Assembly: GCA_002428365.1 (NCBI GenBank)
Contig: DIVW01000037.1
Location: forward strand, 1-19,991
Source: Propionibacteriaceae bacterium UBA6122
Lineage (GTDB): Bacteria > Actinomycetota > Actinomycetes > Propionibacteriales > Propionibacteriaceae
DNA: 19,991 nucleotides
Direction: 5' to 3'
In this document: positions 7,224-15,307 of the stretch, piece by piece
How the letters are laid out: each line of letters begins with the position of its first letter
Numbering within the stretch: the first letter of the stretch is position 1
Translations under genes and position numbers: made by a program
Notes under the pieces: model-generated
Told to the model about the DNA's origin: nothing
Database searches by the model: none
What the model saw: only the letters and a program-made list of their open reading frames with translations

Positions 7224-7769
7224 TCAGCGGCGCCGCGACCGCCTGGTCACCGCTCGGAAGTTGCCCACACCCAGGGCCCCGTGCACCACGATCAGCGGAC
7301 AGCCAGGCGCTGGGGTGCCGGGCACCCGCACCGAGGCGGTACCGATCTGTCTGGCTAACCGATCAGTGTTGACCGCCCAGCCTTCGGGCAGAATCAGCTT
7401 CACCGTCCCAAGGCCGCCGCTGAGCTCCAAGTCGATCACCGCAGTTACTGCGCTCGCCTCGCGACAATCCAGCCGCACATTCGAGCCGGCCGCCTGGACG
7501 AAGAGGTAGGGCGGCACCGTCCAGATGCCACGGCGGCGCTCGCGGGACATGCCAGCTACCAGCCGTAAACGATCATCGGGGCGATAGCCCGGTAGCGCAA
7601 CGACAGCCGGGACCCCTGGTGAGTTCACCAGATCGAGTTCGGCTAGCCGACGATCCAGCTCGGCTGGCGGAAAGGCGCCCTGCTCGGCCAGGCTGCGAAG
7701 GTGCGAACGAGCTTGCGCACGCTCGTTGGCAGCCAGCAGCGCACCAGTTGGCTCCGGTGTCATTTCCAT
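7224..7769 (-). CDS. DUF1707 / LiaF-like C-terminal domain protein
   Basis: A 181-aa protein without signal peptide or membrane segment. Residues about 10-60 (helical, with RAQARSHLRSLAEQGAFPPAELDRRLAEL) resemble the DUF1707 domain common in actinobacteria. Residues about 85-175 form a beta-rich region (RLDCREASAVTAVIDLELSGGLGTVKLILPEGW) like the DUF2154/LiaF 'cell-wall-active antibiotics response' domain. Proteins of this type are often membrane-anchored; this one seems soluble and ends in a basic tail (RRSRRR). Its function is unknown; a role in envelope-stress signalling is only suggested by the C-terminal domain. The ATG at 7769 is preceded by TAGGCT with a 7-nt gap, which fits a leaderless start; another ATG lies two codons later. 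It is convergent with deoA. Confidence 0.72.
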   Translation of the reverse strand: MEMTPEPTGALLAANERAQARSHLRSLAEQGAFPPAELDRRLAELDLVNSPGVPAVVALPGYRPDDRLRLVAGMSRERRRGIWTVPPYLFVQAAGSNVRLDCREASAVTAVIDLELSGGLGTVKLILPEGWAVNTDRLARQIGTASVRVPGTPAPGCPLIVVHGALGVGNFRAVTRRSRRR

Positions 7770-7776
7770 AGCATGG

Positions 7777-7782
7777 AGCCTA
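7777..7782 (-). promoter_or_regulatory. Probable -10 box of the leaderless DUF1707-type gene
   Basis: On the minus strand TAGGCT lies 7 nt upstream of the ATG at 7769. There is no Shine-Dalgarno and no recognisable -35. The cimA stop codon (7812-7810) is 27 bp upstream, so read-through from cimA is also possible. Confidence 0.4.
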
Positions 7783-7809
7783 GCCCGGAGCAGGTCGAGC
7801 CCGCCTTGG

Positions 7810-9393
7810 TCAGCGCTTCAGCATTCCCCACCGGTAGGCGTCATAGAGCGCCTCCCACGAAGCCTCGATCACGTTGGTGCCAACTCCGACGGTGGTCCAG
7901 AGTCGCTCGCCGTCGGTCATATCGATCATCGTGCGGACGATCGCGTCCGTGCCATGACCCTGATCGAGGATGCGCACCTTGAAGTCGGTGAGCTCGTAGG
8001 CGTCCACCTGGGGGAAGGCCTGCTTCAGCGCACCGCGTAAAGCCACATCCAGCGAGTTCAGCGGGCCGTGGCCCTCGCCCACCAGATGGTGCACCACGCC
8101 CTTGGCTCGCAGCTTCACCGTCGCCTCGGAGTCGCCTTCGGGCTTCATTTCGTGCCCGGTGATGACCCGCCAGCTGAGCACTTCGAAGAAGTCCTCCAGT
8201 AGCCCCATCTCGGCGCGCAGGAGCAGTTCGAAGCTGGCATCGGCCGACTCGTAGGAGTACCCGTCCATTTCACGGGCCTTCACCGTGTCGGTGACCTTGG
8301 CAGCCAGATCGCGGTTGGACAGGTCGTAGCCGAGCTCAGAGCCCTTCAGCTGAATATTGGCCCGTCCGGCCATGTCGGAGACCAGCATGCGCATGTCATT
8401 GCCCACCAGAATCGGGTCGATGTGCTGATAGAGATTGGCGTCGACCTTGATCGCCGAAGCATGCAAGCCAGCCTTGTGCGCGAAGGATGACGATCCCACA
8501 TAGGGCTGGCGGTTGTTCAGCGGTACGTTGGTCACCCCCGCCACAGCGTGGGCGATTCGGGTGGCCTCGGCCAAGGCGCCCGGCGGCACCAATGGCCAGC
8601 CGTACTTCAGCTGCAGGTTGGCCAGGACGGTGATGAGGTTGGCATTGCCGGTGCGCTCGCCGTACTCGTTCAGCGTGCCCTGGAAGTGCATCACCCCAGC
8701 GTCCACCGCCGACATCGTGTTGGCGACCGCGCAGCCGGTGTCGTTGTGGCAATGAATGCCCAGATCCACCCCGATGGCCCCGGCAGCTGAGACCACGTCC
8801 CCCATTTGCGATGGCAGCATGCCACCGTTGGTGTCGCACAACACGACCACCTCAGCACCAGCATCGGCTGCCGTCCGGATCACCTCGAGGGCATACTCCG
8901 GATTGGCCTTGTAGCCGTCAAAGAAGTGCTCACAGTCGACGAACACCCGCCTACCTTGAGAAACCAGGTGCCGCACGGTGTCGGCAACCATCTCCAGGTT
9001 TTCTTCCAGGGTGGTGCGCAGAGCTCGGAAGACGTGCTCATCATGGCTCTTGGCCACGATGCAGACCACCTCGGTGCGGGCATCGATCAAACCCTTTACT
9101 TGCGGATCCTCAGCCGCGGTGGTGCCAGCCTTGCGGGTGGCTCCAAAGGCGACCAGCTTGGCGTTCTTCAACTGAAGCGCACCATCGGCTGCGGCAGCGA
9201 AGAAGGCGGTGTCGTTGGGGTTCGCGCCCGGCCAGCCACCCTCGATGAAGCCCACACCCAGTTCGTCAAGGTAGCGGGCGATCTTCAGCTTGTCGTTGAC
9301 ATTCAGCTGCAGGCCCTCCTGCTGGGCACCGTCACGCAGCGTGGTGTCGTAGACATGGAAGATGTCCGGCATCGCGGGCAAGAGCATGGTCAT
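7810..9393 (-). CDS. cimA: (R)-citramalate synthase
   Basis: A 527-aa enzyme that condenses pyruvate and acetyl-CoA to (R)-citramalate, the first step of the threonine-independent route to 2-oxobutyrate and isoleucine. The TIM barrel carries YDTTLRDGAQQEG (15-27), the metal-binding HCHNDTG (214-220) and GTLNEYGERTGNANL (239-253). A C-terminal LeuA-type regulatory domain occupies about 400-520, probably for isoleucine feedback. The length and the HVYDTTLRDGAQQEG start fit CimA better than 2-isopropylmalate synthase or homocitrate synthase. The ATG at 9393 has AAGG 6 nt upstream; other ATGs follow at codons 3 and 8. It lies 105 bp downstream of ilvE on the same strand, and that gap shows no strong terminator, so ilvE-cimA may be an operon. 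LeuCD, needed for the next step, are not in the window. Confidence 0.93.
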   Translation of the reverse strand: MTMLLPAMPDIFHVYDTTLRDGAQQEGLQLNVNDKLKIARYLDELGVGFIEGGWPGANPNDTAFFAAAADGALQLKNAKLVAFGATRKAGTTAAEDPQVKGLIDARTEVVCIVAKSHDEHVFRALRTTLEENLEMVADTVRHLVSQGRRVFVDCEHFFDGYKANPEYALEVIRTAADAGAEVVVLCDTNGGMLPSQMGDVVSAAGAIGVDLGIHCHNDTGCAVANTMSAVDAGVMHFQGTLNEYGERTGNANLITVLANLQLKYGWPLVPPGALAEATRIAHAVAGVTNVPLNNRQPYVGSSSFAHKAGLHASAIKVDANLYQHIDPILVGNDMRMLVSDMAGRANIQLKGSELGYDLSNRDLAAKVTDTVKAREMDGYSYESADASFELLLRAEMGLLEDFFEVLSWRVITGHEMKPEGDSEATVKLRAKGVVHHLVGEGHGPLNSLDVALRGALKQAFPQVDAYELTDFKVRILDQGHGTDAIVRTMIDMTDGERLWTTVGVGTNVIEASWEALYDAYRWGMLKR

Positions 9394-9498
9394 CGGCGGC
9401 CTTGAGGTAGTCGGGGCAGTATTCGCACGAGTTTGCCGGTCCGGTCACCGGTTACGGGCAGGTTTCAGCGACTGAGACGTCGAGGGAGGCGGCAACGC

Positions 9499-10581
9499 CT
9501 AGACCACTCGCCGCATCCAGCCGCGGGTATCGGGCACCCGTCCGTACTGAATGTCGAGGATCGCATCGCGAATCGCCAAGGTGTGCTCGCTGCCTGAGGG
9601 CAGCTTCCACTCCCCCGCCGTCGACCGGAAAGCGCCAATCGGGGTGACCACGGCGGCGGTGCCACAGGAGAACGCCTCGACGAAACGGCCATCGGCGATG
9701 CCCCCGAACAACTCATCGGGGCTCACCTGGCGTTCCTCGGGGGCCAGCCCCAGATCAGCGGCAACGGTGAGAATTGACGACCGAGTGATGCCGTCCAGGA
9801 TCGTGCCGGTCAACGCCGGCGTAACCAGCTTGCCCTCAGCGGTCACTAGGAAGACGTTCATGCCGCCCAGTTCCTCGACCCGGTCCTTGTCAGCGGCCTC
9901 AATGAACAGCACCTGGGAACAGCCGTGCTCGTAGCCCTCGTATTGGGCGATCAGCGAGGCCGCGTAGTTGCCACCGCACTTGGCCGCCCCGGTGCCACCA
10001 ACCCCAGCTCGGGCGTAGCTGTCGGTAACCCAGATATCCACCGGCTTCACCCCGCCAGCGAAGTACGGACCAGACGGAGAGGCGATCACGGCGAAGGTGA
10101 CCCGCTCAGCCGCGCGCACGCCCAGGAACACCTCATCGGCGAACATGAACGGACGCAGGTAGAGGCTCTTCTCGCCTTCAAAATCCGGCACCCAGCGCTG
10201 ATCGGCTCGCACCAGAGTCTCCACTGCGGTGATGAAGTCCTCGACAGCCAACTCAGGCAGCATCATCCGCGCCGCCGAGGTCTGTAGCCGACGGGCGTTG
10301 GCCTCGGGACGGAACAGATGGATTGAGCCATCGGCGTGCCGATAGGCCTTCAGCCCTTCGAAGACCTCCTGGGCGTAGTGCAGCACGGCACCGGCCGGAT
10401 CGATCTGGAATGGCCCATAGGGGCGCACCTGGTCGTCGGACCAGCCACCCGACTTGGTCCAGGTGGCCACGGCCATGTGATCGGTGAACCGAACCCCAAA
10501 ACCCGGGTCGGCCAATACCTCGGCCACCTCCGCCTCAGTTCGGGGAGTCGGGTTAGCAGTCAGGTTGAAGCGCAGCGCCAT
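9499..10581 (-). CDS. ilvE: Branched-chain amino acid aminotransferase
   Basis: A 360-aa fold-type IV PLP enzyme that interconverts valine, leucine and isoleucine with their 2-oxo acids, using 2-oxoglutarate/glutamate. Visible are HYAQEVFEGLKAYR (68-81), RPFMFADEVFLGV (143-155), the PLP lysine in GTGAAKCGGNYAAS (Lys201) and VEAFSCGTAAVVTPIG (301-316). The type is the long class II BCAT of actinobacteria. The frame continues upstream to 10788, antisense to leuB, but the ATG at 10581 gives the family start MALRF. TACCAT lies 6 nt before it, which fits a leaderless mRNA. The gene is divergent from leuB across 69 bp and followed by cimA, placing it with the branched-chain amino-acid genes. Confidence 0.94.
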   Translation of the reverse strand: MALRFNLTANPTPRTEAEVAEVLADPGFGVRFTDHMAVATWTKSGGWSDDQVRPYGPFQIDPAGAVLHYAQEVFEGLKAYRHADGSIHLFRPEANARRLQTSAARMMLPELAVEDFITAVETLVRADQRWVPDFEGEKSLYLRPFMFADEVFLGVRAAERVTFAVIASPSGPYFAGGVKPVDIWVTDSYARAGVGGTGAAKCGGNYAASLIAQYEGYEHGCSQVLFIEAADKDRVEELGGMNVFLVTAEGKLVTPALTGTILDGITRSSILTVAADLGLAPEERQVSPDELFGGIADGRFVEAFSCGTAAVVTPIGAFRSTAGEWKLPSGSEHTLAIRDAILDIQYGRVPDTRGWMRRVV

Positions 10582-10587
10582 GCGCGA

Positions 10588-10593
10588 ATGGTA
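10588..10593 (-). promoter_or_regulatory. Probable -10 box of leaderless ilvE
   Basis: On the minus strand TACCAT sits 6 nt upstream of the ilvE ATG. There is no Shine-Dalgarno in the gap and no recognisable -35. Confidence 0.45.
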
Positions 10594-10637
10594 GCGCTTC
10601 TTCTGAGACGGAATCGTCCAGGAGTTGGGCCTCAAGG

Positions 10638-10643
10638 TAGCCT
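10638..10643 (+). promoter_or_regulatory. Probable -10 box of leaderless leuB
   Basis: TAGCCT sits 7 nt upstream of the leuB GTG. An AAGG lies 13 nt from the start, too far to be a normal ribosome site. The ilvE and leuB boxes point away from each other within one 69-bp gap, so a single bound regulator could affect both. Confidence 0.45.
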
Positions 10644-10650
10644 CGCGCGG

Positions 10651-11721
10651 GTGAGCGCACAGACAACTACGGCCAAGCCAGTAATCTCCGTCATCGCTGG
10701 TGACGGCATCGGTCCCGAAGTAGTGGCCGAAGGCCTGAAGGTGCTGACCCGAGTGGTCGGCGAGGACACCTTTGATTTCGTCCACCACGATTTGGGCGCC
10801 GAACGCTGGCAGCGCACCGGTGAGGTGCTGCCCGAGGCCGACCTCGAACAGTTGGCCACCGCTGACGCCATCATTCTCGGTGCCGTGGGCGCAGCACCGG
10901 GTTCGACAGCGATCCCCTCAGGCCTGCTGGAACGCGGCCTGTTGCTGAAGCTGCGCTTCGCCTTCGATCACTACGTGAATCTGCGCCCTTCCAAGCTCTA
11001 CCCCGGCGTGCCCACTCCCCTGGCCGACTCAATCACCAGCCGCGGCCCGATCGACTTCGTCGTCGTCCGCGAGGGCACCGAAGGGTTGTACTGCGGCAAC
11101 GGTGGCGTGTTTCGTCAGGGCACCGAGTTCGAAATCGCCAATGAGCTCAGCGTCAACACCGCCCACGGTGTTGAGCGGGTCATCCGAGACGCGTTCGATC
11201 GTGCCGAGAAACGGAACCGGAAGGTCACCATGGTGCACAAGCACAATGTGCTGGTGAACGCGGGTGGCCTGTGGAATCGGCTTTTCCTCGCCGTCGCCGA
11301 AGAACACCCGGACGTGACCACCGACTACCTCCACGTGGACGCAGCCACCATCGCCCTGGTGCAAGACCCGCAGCGCTTCGACGTGATGGTCACCGACAAT
11401 CTGTTCGGAGACATCCTCACCGACCTGGCCGCCGCGGTGACCGGCGGAATCGGGCTGGCGGCCTCGGCCAACATCAACCCGAGCGGTGCCTTCCCGTCCA
11501 TGTTCGAGCCGGTGCACGGCTCAGCTCCCGACATCGCCGGTCAGGGCATTGCTGATCCGACCGCGACCATCCTGAGCATGGCCCTGCTGCTGGATCACCT
11601 GGGTCGAGGTGAGGACGCCAAGCGCATCGAAGATGCCGTGGATGCCGATATCGCCGAGCGCGGTGCAACCAAGCGGCCCACCTCGGTGGTTGGCGACGAG
11701 ATCGTCGCCCGCCTCAGCTGA
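10651..11721 (+). CDS. leuB: 3-isopropylmalate dehydrogenase
   Basis: A 356-aa NAD-dependent beta-hydroxyacid oxidative decarboxylase of leucine synthesis. Visible are the N-terminal GDGIGPEVV, the substrate-binding RFAFDHYVNLRP, the VVREGTEGLYCG segment, the metal-binding DNLFGDILTDLAA and the nucleotide-binding GSAPDIAGQGIADPTATILS. By family knowledge the same enzyme can oxidise 3-methylmalate in the citramalate route, which fits the nearby cimA. The frame is open from 10336, but only the GTG at 10651 (peptide MSAQTTTAKPVISV) matches the family start; the earlier part is antisense to ilvE. A TAGCCT box 7 nt upstream suggests a leaderless start. It is convergent with the CtpE-like gene, 19 bp apart, with no terminator seen. 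Confidence 0.94.
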   Translation: MSAQTTTAKPVISVIAGDGIGPEVVAEGLKVLTRVVGEDTFDFVHHDLGAERWQRTGEVLPEADLEQLATADAIILGAVGAAPGSTAIPSGLLERGLLLKLRFAFDHYVNLRPSKLYPGVPTPLADSITSRGPIDFVVVREGTEGLYCGNGGVFRQGTEFEIANELSVNTAHGVERVIRDAFDRAEKRNRKVTMVHKHNVLVNAGGLWNRLFLAVAEEHPDVTTDYLHVDAATIALVQDPQRFDVMVTDNLFGDILTDLAAAVTGGIGLAASANINPSGAFPSMFEPVHGSAPDIAGQGIADPTATILSMALLLDHLGRGEDAKRIEDAVDADIAERGATKRPTSVVGDEIVARLS

Positions 11722-11740
11722 ACTCCGGGGGGTTGAACGC

Positions 11741-14161
11741 TCAGCGCTCAGCCAGGCTGCCGAACACCCGCCGGTGCAGGCCGGTGACCCGTCCGGAGAA
11801 CCACCAAAGGGCCTCGACGATCACTGCCGCACCCGCCCCTAGCCAGGCTCCAGTGGAGTTCATCGCGGTGTTGGTCGGATCGAGTTGTGGGTTGAACCCG
11901 GACAACCACGGCCAGGCCTGCACCCCTACGGCGTACCACCCAGGCAGCCAGAAGACCGTCAGGTAGGCCGCAAACAGCAGCACCACGATCATCACTATCT
12001 TCCACAGTTGGTAGGGGCGGGCGATGGTGATCATCACCCAACCCCCAGCGATCATCACCGCGATCACCGTGGCCGTACTGGCCTGGGTGGCTCCGGCTTC
12101 ATCGGTCACCGCGCCCAGATTGACCAGATAGGTCACGAAGGCGGTGACCCCGACGACTACCCCTGCGGGAATGGAGAAGGACAGGACCCGCTTCAGGAAG
12201 CCAGTGCGGGCCCGCTCGGCATTGGGCGCCAGCGCCAGGATCGCCGCCGGAATGCCGATGGTGTACCACCCGATGAACGAAACGTGCATCGGCACGAAGG
12301 GGAACGGTAACTGCCACAGCGCGACCAACAGCGCCAACACGATTGAGTACATCGTCTTGGTCAGGAAGAAGTTGGCCACCCGTTCGATGTTGCCGATTAC
12401 CCGGCGACCCTCGGCCACCACATGCGGCAACGTGGCGAAGTCGTCGTCGAGCAGGACGATTTGCGCCACCGAACGGGTGGCTGGCGCGCCAGAGCCCATC
12501 GCCACGCCCAGGTCTGAATCCTTGATCGCGAGCACATCGTTGACTCCGTCCCCGGTCATGGCGACGGTGTGGCCGCGCGACTGCAGAGCAGCCACCATCT
12601 GCCGCTTCTGCTGCGGGGTGACCCGGCCGAAGACGCCAGCGGTCTCGACCGTGTCGGCAAAGGCTTCTGGGTCTTCGGGCAGCGAACGAGCATCGATCAC
12701 CTCACCGGTGGTCACCCCCAACGAACTGGTCACGGCCCCCACCGACTTGGCGTTGTCACCGGAGATCACCTTGACCGCGACGTCCTGGGCGGCGAAGTAG
12801 GCCAGCGTGCCGGCCGCTTCCGGGCGCACCTTCTGTTCGAGCACCAGCAGCGCCCGCGGACTCACCTGCCCGGGGGCATCAGTGGCATCGACCGGCCGGT
12901 CACTTTCAGCCAGCAACAGCACCCGGCGCCCCGAGGAGCCGATCCGATCGGCTTCGCCGGCGATGTCGCTCCCGGGGGCGGCCAACACGTCCGGGGCGCC
13001 AATCACCCAGTGGCCGTGGTCAGCGAAGCTCATGCCCGACCACTTCTTGGCCGAGGTGAACGGTGCTATCGCAGTCACCGACCAGGCAGCTTCGGTTGGC
13101 TCATGCGCATGTGCCAAGGCCTGGATCGAAGCGTTCGGACGGGGGTCTGCGGCGGCCAGTTGGGCCACTACCTCCCGCACCTGATCAACATCGGTGTCAT
13201 CGACCGGGTTGGCATCGGTGTACTTCAAGCCATTTTCGGTGAGTGTGCCGGTCTTATCGGCACACACCACATCTACCCGGGCCAGGCCTTCAATGGCCGG
13301 CAGTTCCTGCACCAGGACGTTCATCTGCCCGAGCCGGATCACACCAACCGCGAAGGCCAGCGAGGTCAGCAGCACCAGCCCCTCTGGCACCATCGGCACC
13401 AGGGCACCCGACATCCGCAGCACGATCTGCTGCCAGGTCTCGCCGGGGTTCTGGGTCCACTGCACCCAGACTGTGGCAACGCCGACCGGAATCAGCAGCC
13501 AGGTGACCAATCTCAGGATCTTGTTGATGGCGGTCTGTAGCTCTGATTTCACCAACGAAAACTTGCTGGCCTCAGCGGCGAGCTGCGCTGCATAGGACTC
13601 ATGGCCCACCCGGGTGGCGCGGAAGGCGCCGACGCCGGCCACCACGAAGCTGCCCGACATGACCAGATCGCCAGGAGCCTTTTCCAGCGGGTCGGACTCG
13701 CCGGTGAGCAGCGATTCGTCCACTTCCAGATAGCTGGCTTCCACGATTTCGCCGTCGACGATGATCTGATCACCAGGGCCGATCTCGATGATGTCGTCCA
13801 CGACGATCGATTCGCGAGGCAACTCGGCGGCCGCACCGTCACGGCGTACCAGTGGCTTGCCCTCCCCGACCACCGCCAGGTTGTCGAGAGTTCGCTTGGC
13901 TTTGAGCTCCTGGAACATACCGATGCCGGAGTTGATGATGATCAGGAATCCGAACAGGGCGTTGCCGATGCTGCCGGTGCTCAGCACGATCACGAACAGC
14001 ACCATCAGCAGGAAGTTGATCCTGGTGAACACATTGGCTTTCACAATGTCCCAGGTGGTGCGCCCGGAGCGCGGCGGCAGGTCATTGGTCTGGCCGCGGG
14101 CTACTCGCTCAGCAACTTCGGCGCTGGTCAGCCCAGGAACCTCTTGGGTGGCGATCGTCAT
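11741..14161 (-). CDS. ctpE: CtpE-like P-type cation ATPase
   Basis: An 806-aa integral membrane ATPase with all core elements: TGES (153-156, dephosphorylation), VPEG in M4 (258-261), the phosphorylated Asp in DKTGTLTENG (302-311) and the hinge TGDGVND (536-542). In place of the usual APAL, the hinge is followed by VLAIKDSDLG, a feature of the actinobacterial CtpE group, as is the M4 stretch PMVPEGLVLLTSLAFAVG. CtpE of mycobacteria has been linked to Ca2+ uptake and envelope integrity; the ion here is inferred from that. No heavy-metal-binding N-terminal domain or CPC motif is present. A TTG at 14188 would add nine residues, but the ATG at 14161 fits better; its ribosome site is weak. A 62-bp repeat module lies 55-116 bp upstream of the start. 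Confidence 0.88.
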   Translation of the reverse strand: MTIATQEVPGLTSAEVAERVARGQTNDLPPRSGRTTWDIVKANVFTRINFLLMVLFVIVLSTGSIGNALFGFLIIINSGIGMFQELKAKRTLDNLAVVGEGKPLVRRDGAAAELPRESIVVDDIIEIGPGDQIIVDGEIVEASYLEVDESLLTGESDPLEKAPGDLVMSGSFVVAGVGAFRATRVGHESYAAQLAAEASKFSLVKSELQTAINKILRLVTWLLIPVGVATVWVQWTQNPGETWQQIVLRMSGALVPMVPEGLVLLTSLAFAVGVIRLGQMNVLVQELPAIEGLARVDVVCADKTGTLTENGLKYTDANPVDDTDVDQVREVVAQLAAADPRPNASIQALAHAHEPTEAAWSVTAIAPFTSAKKWSGMSFADHGHWVIGAPDVLAAPGSDIAGEADRIGSSGRRVLLLAESDRPVDATDAPGQVSPRALLVLEQKVRPEAAGTLAYFAAQDVAVKVISGDNAKSVGAVTSSLGVTTGEVIDARSLPEDPEAFADTVETAGVFGRVTPQQKRQMVAALQSRGHTVAMTGDGVNDVLAIKDSDLGVAMGSGAPATRSVAQIVLLDDDFATLPHVVAEGRRVIGNIERVANFFLTKTMYSIVLALLVALWQLPFPFVPMHVSFIGWYTIGIPAAILALAPNAERARTGFLKRVLSFSIPAGVVVGVTAFVTYLVNLGAVTDEAGATQASTATVIAVMIAGGWVMITIARPYQLWKIVMIVVLLFAAYLTVFWLPGWYAVGVQAWPWLSGFNPQLDPTNTAMNSTGAWLGAGAAVIVEALWWFSGRVTGLHRRVFGSLAER

Positions 14162-14215
14162 GGCCGTCAGCTTGCCAGACCGCCGCAACCCAAGCCCAAG
14201 CCATCCCGGTACGCG

Positions 14216-14277
14216 CCGCCCCCGAAACGCGGACTCGCTACCGAAATATCGGGGGCAGCGGCTCGTTTTGGGGGCGA
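14216..14277. repeat. 62-bp repeat module, copy 1 (downstream of the AbiEi-like gene)
   Basis: The first 41 bp (14216-14256) match 15308-15348 with one mismatch (A for T). The module starts with CCGCCCCCGAAA and ends, after the same spacing as copy 2, with TTTTGGGGGCGA. An inner TCGGGGGC (14249-14256) can pair with GCCCCCGA near the left end. The ends are inverted repeats with two mismatches. It begins 17 bp beyond the stop codon of the AbiEi-like gene and may act as its terminator. Confidence 0.9.
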
Positions 14278-14293
14278 GTCGCGGCCCAGGGGG

Positions 14294-15190
14294 CTACGGC
14301 TGCCCCGTGGAGCGACGGAACGCCGTCTCGATCCTTCGCCGCAAGGCATTCCCATCAGCCAAGTCAGACCAGTCCCACCGCACAACCCACCAACCGGCAT
14401 CGCGAATGGCCTGCTCCCGCGCCTTTTCCCGCATCACCGCGGTGGCCACCTCCTCAGCGCCACCCCGATACTTCACCCGCCCGTCGAACTCCCCGACGAC
14501 GTTCTTCTCACGCCAGCAGAAATCTGATCGGGCAACCCAGATTCCGTTGCGATCAAAGACGTTGAATTGCAGATCAGGAACCGGAAGCCCAACTTGGACG
14601 ATCCGTACCCGACTGATCGACTCGCCCACGCTCTCGGCGCGCCCGTCAGCAAACTCCAGGGCCCGGCTGGCCGTCCCAGCACCTCGTCGCCCCTTCGCCC
14701 TTGCGGCAATCTCGCCCAACATTTCTGGATCCGCCCCGAGGCGTACGGCCGCGTCGAGCACTGCGACTGCCCTTTCATAACTGACCAGCCTGGCCATGTC
14801 GATGGCGGTGCGCTCCAGCGACGTGCAGGCGAACCCGTCCACCTCAGTGACCTCGCTGTCAGCGAGTTCGGCGAGCCGAACATGCAGATTGCGTCCGCGC
14901 CGCCCATGCCCGCCAACAGGGCGAGTCGTCCCGACCTGCTCCAGTAGCGAATTCCAGACCGGCAAGCCGTGCAGCAGCGCAGCGCTGCCATGGCTTAAGA
15001 CGGCTTGCCCGCCCAGGAGCGGCCAGGTCGCGGCAATCAACTGCCGATGGCGACCCTCGGGATCATCGGCTAGCGCCTTCGCATAGGCGCCGTGCCGAAT
15101 CCGGACGAGGCCAGAATCGCTACCCCGTCCAACGAGTTCCTTCGGCTGCAGCCCTTCGCTCACCAACCGACTAGTCCGTAAAACGTCCAC
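14294..15190 (-). CDS. AbiEi-like antitoxin-domain protein with DUF559/Vsr-like C-terminus
   Basis: A 298-aa protein. The N-terminal part resembles the winged-helix AbiEi antitoxin domain (GLVRIRHGAYA), and the middle carries the typical LSHGSAALLHGLP (about 65-77). The C-terminal 110 residues resemble the DUF559/Vsr-like PD-(D/E)XK fold, with ES (186-187), GLPVPDLQFNVFD, SDF (Asp223) and GEFDGRVKY (Glu234, Asp236, Lys240). The acidic and Lys residues expected for a nuclease core are thus present, but activity is not shown. No AbiEii-type nucleotidyltransferase toxin is adjacent. The GTG at 15190 has AGGTGG 4 nt upstream and was preferred to the earlier open frame at 15235. Codon 4 is TTA, rare in high-GC actinobacteria. 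Near-identical 62-bp modules flank the gene, and it separates ilvC from the ctpE-like gene, so it looks like an inserted cassette. Confidence 0.72.
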   Translation of the reverse strand: MDVLRTSRLVSEGLQPKELVGRGSDSGLVRIRHGAYAKALADDPEGRHRQLIAATWPLLGGQAVLSHGSAALLHGLPVWNSLLEQVGTTRPVGGHGRRGRNLHVRLAELADSEVTEVDGFACTSLERTAIDMARLVSYERAVAVLDAAVRLGADPEMLGEIAARAKGRRGAGTASRALEFADGRAESVGESISRVRIVQVGLPVPDLQFNVFDRNGIWVARSDFCWREKNVVGEFDGRVKYRGGAEEVATAVMREKAREQAIRDAGWWVVRWDWSDLADGNALRRRIETAFRRSTGQP

Positions 15191-15307
15191 AGAACCACCT
15201 GAGCGGATTGAGAGGACGAGGACAAGGCACCGCAAGCCATTGCCAACACCGCGACAACACCCGGAGGCTCCCGTCCCGCACCCGACAGCAGACCTACCAA
15301 CGCACTC

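Noticed and set aside
9394..9498. Possible separate cimA promoter or leader in the ilvE-cimA gap
   Set aside because: AATACT is present, but no -35 at suitable spacing and no strong hairpin could be found.
10336..10650. Extension of the leuB frame by 105 codons upstream
   Set aside because: It is antisense to the conserved N-terminal part of ilvE; the LeuB family start begins at the GTG at 10651.
10582..10788. Extension of the ilvE frame by 69 codons upstream
   Set aside because: It overlaps leuB in antisense, and the family N-terminus begins at the ATG at 10581.
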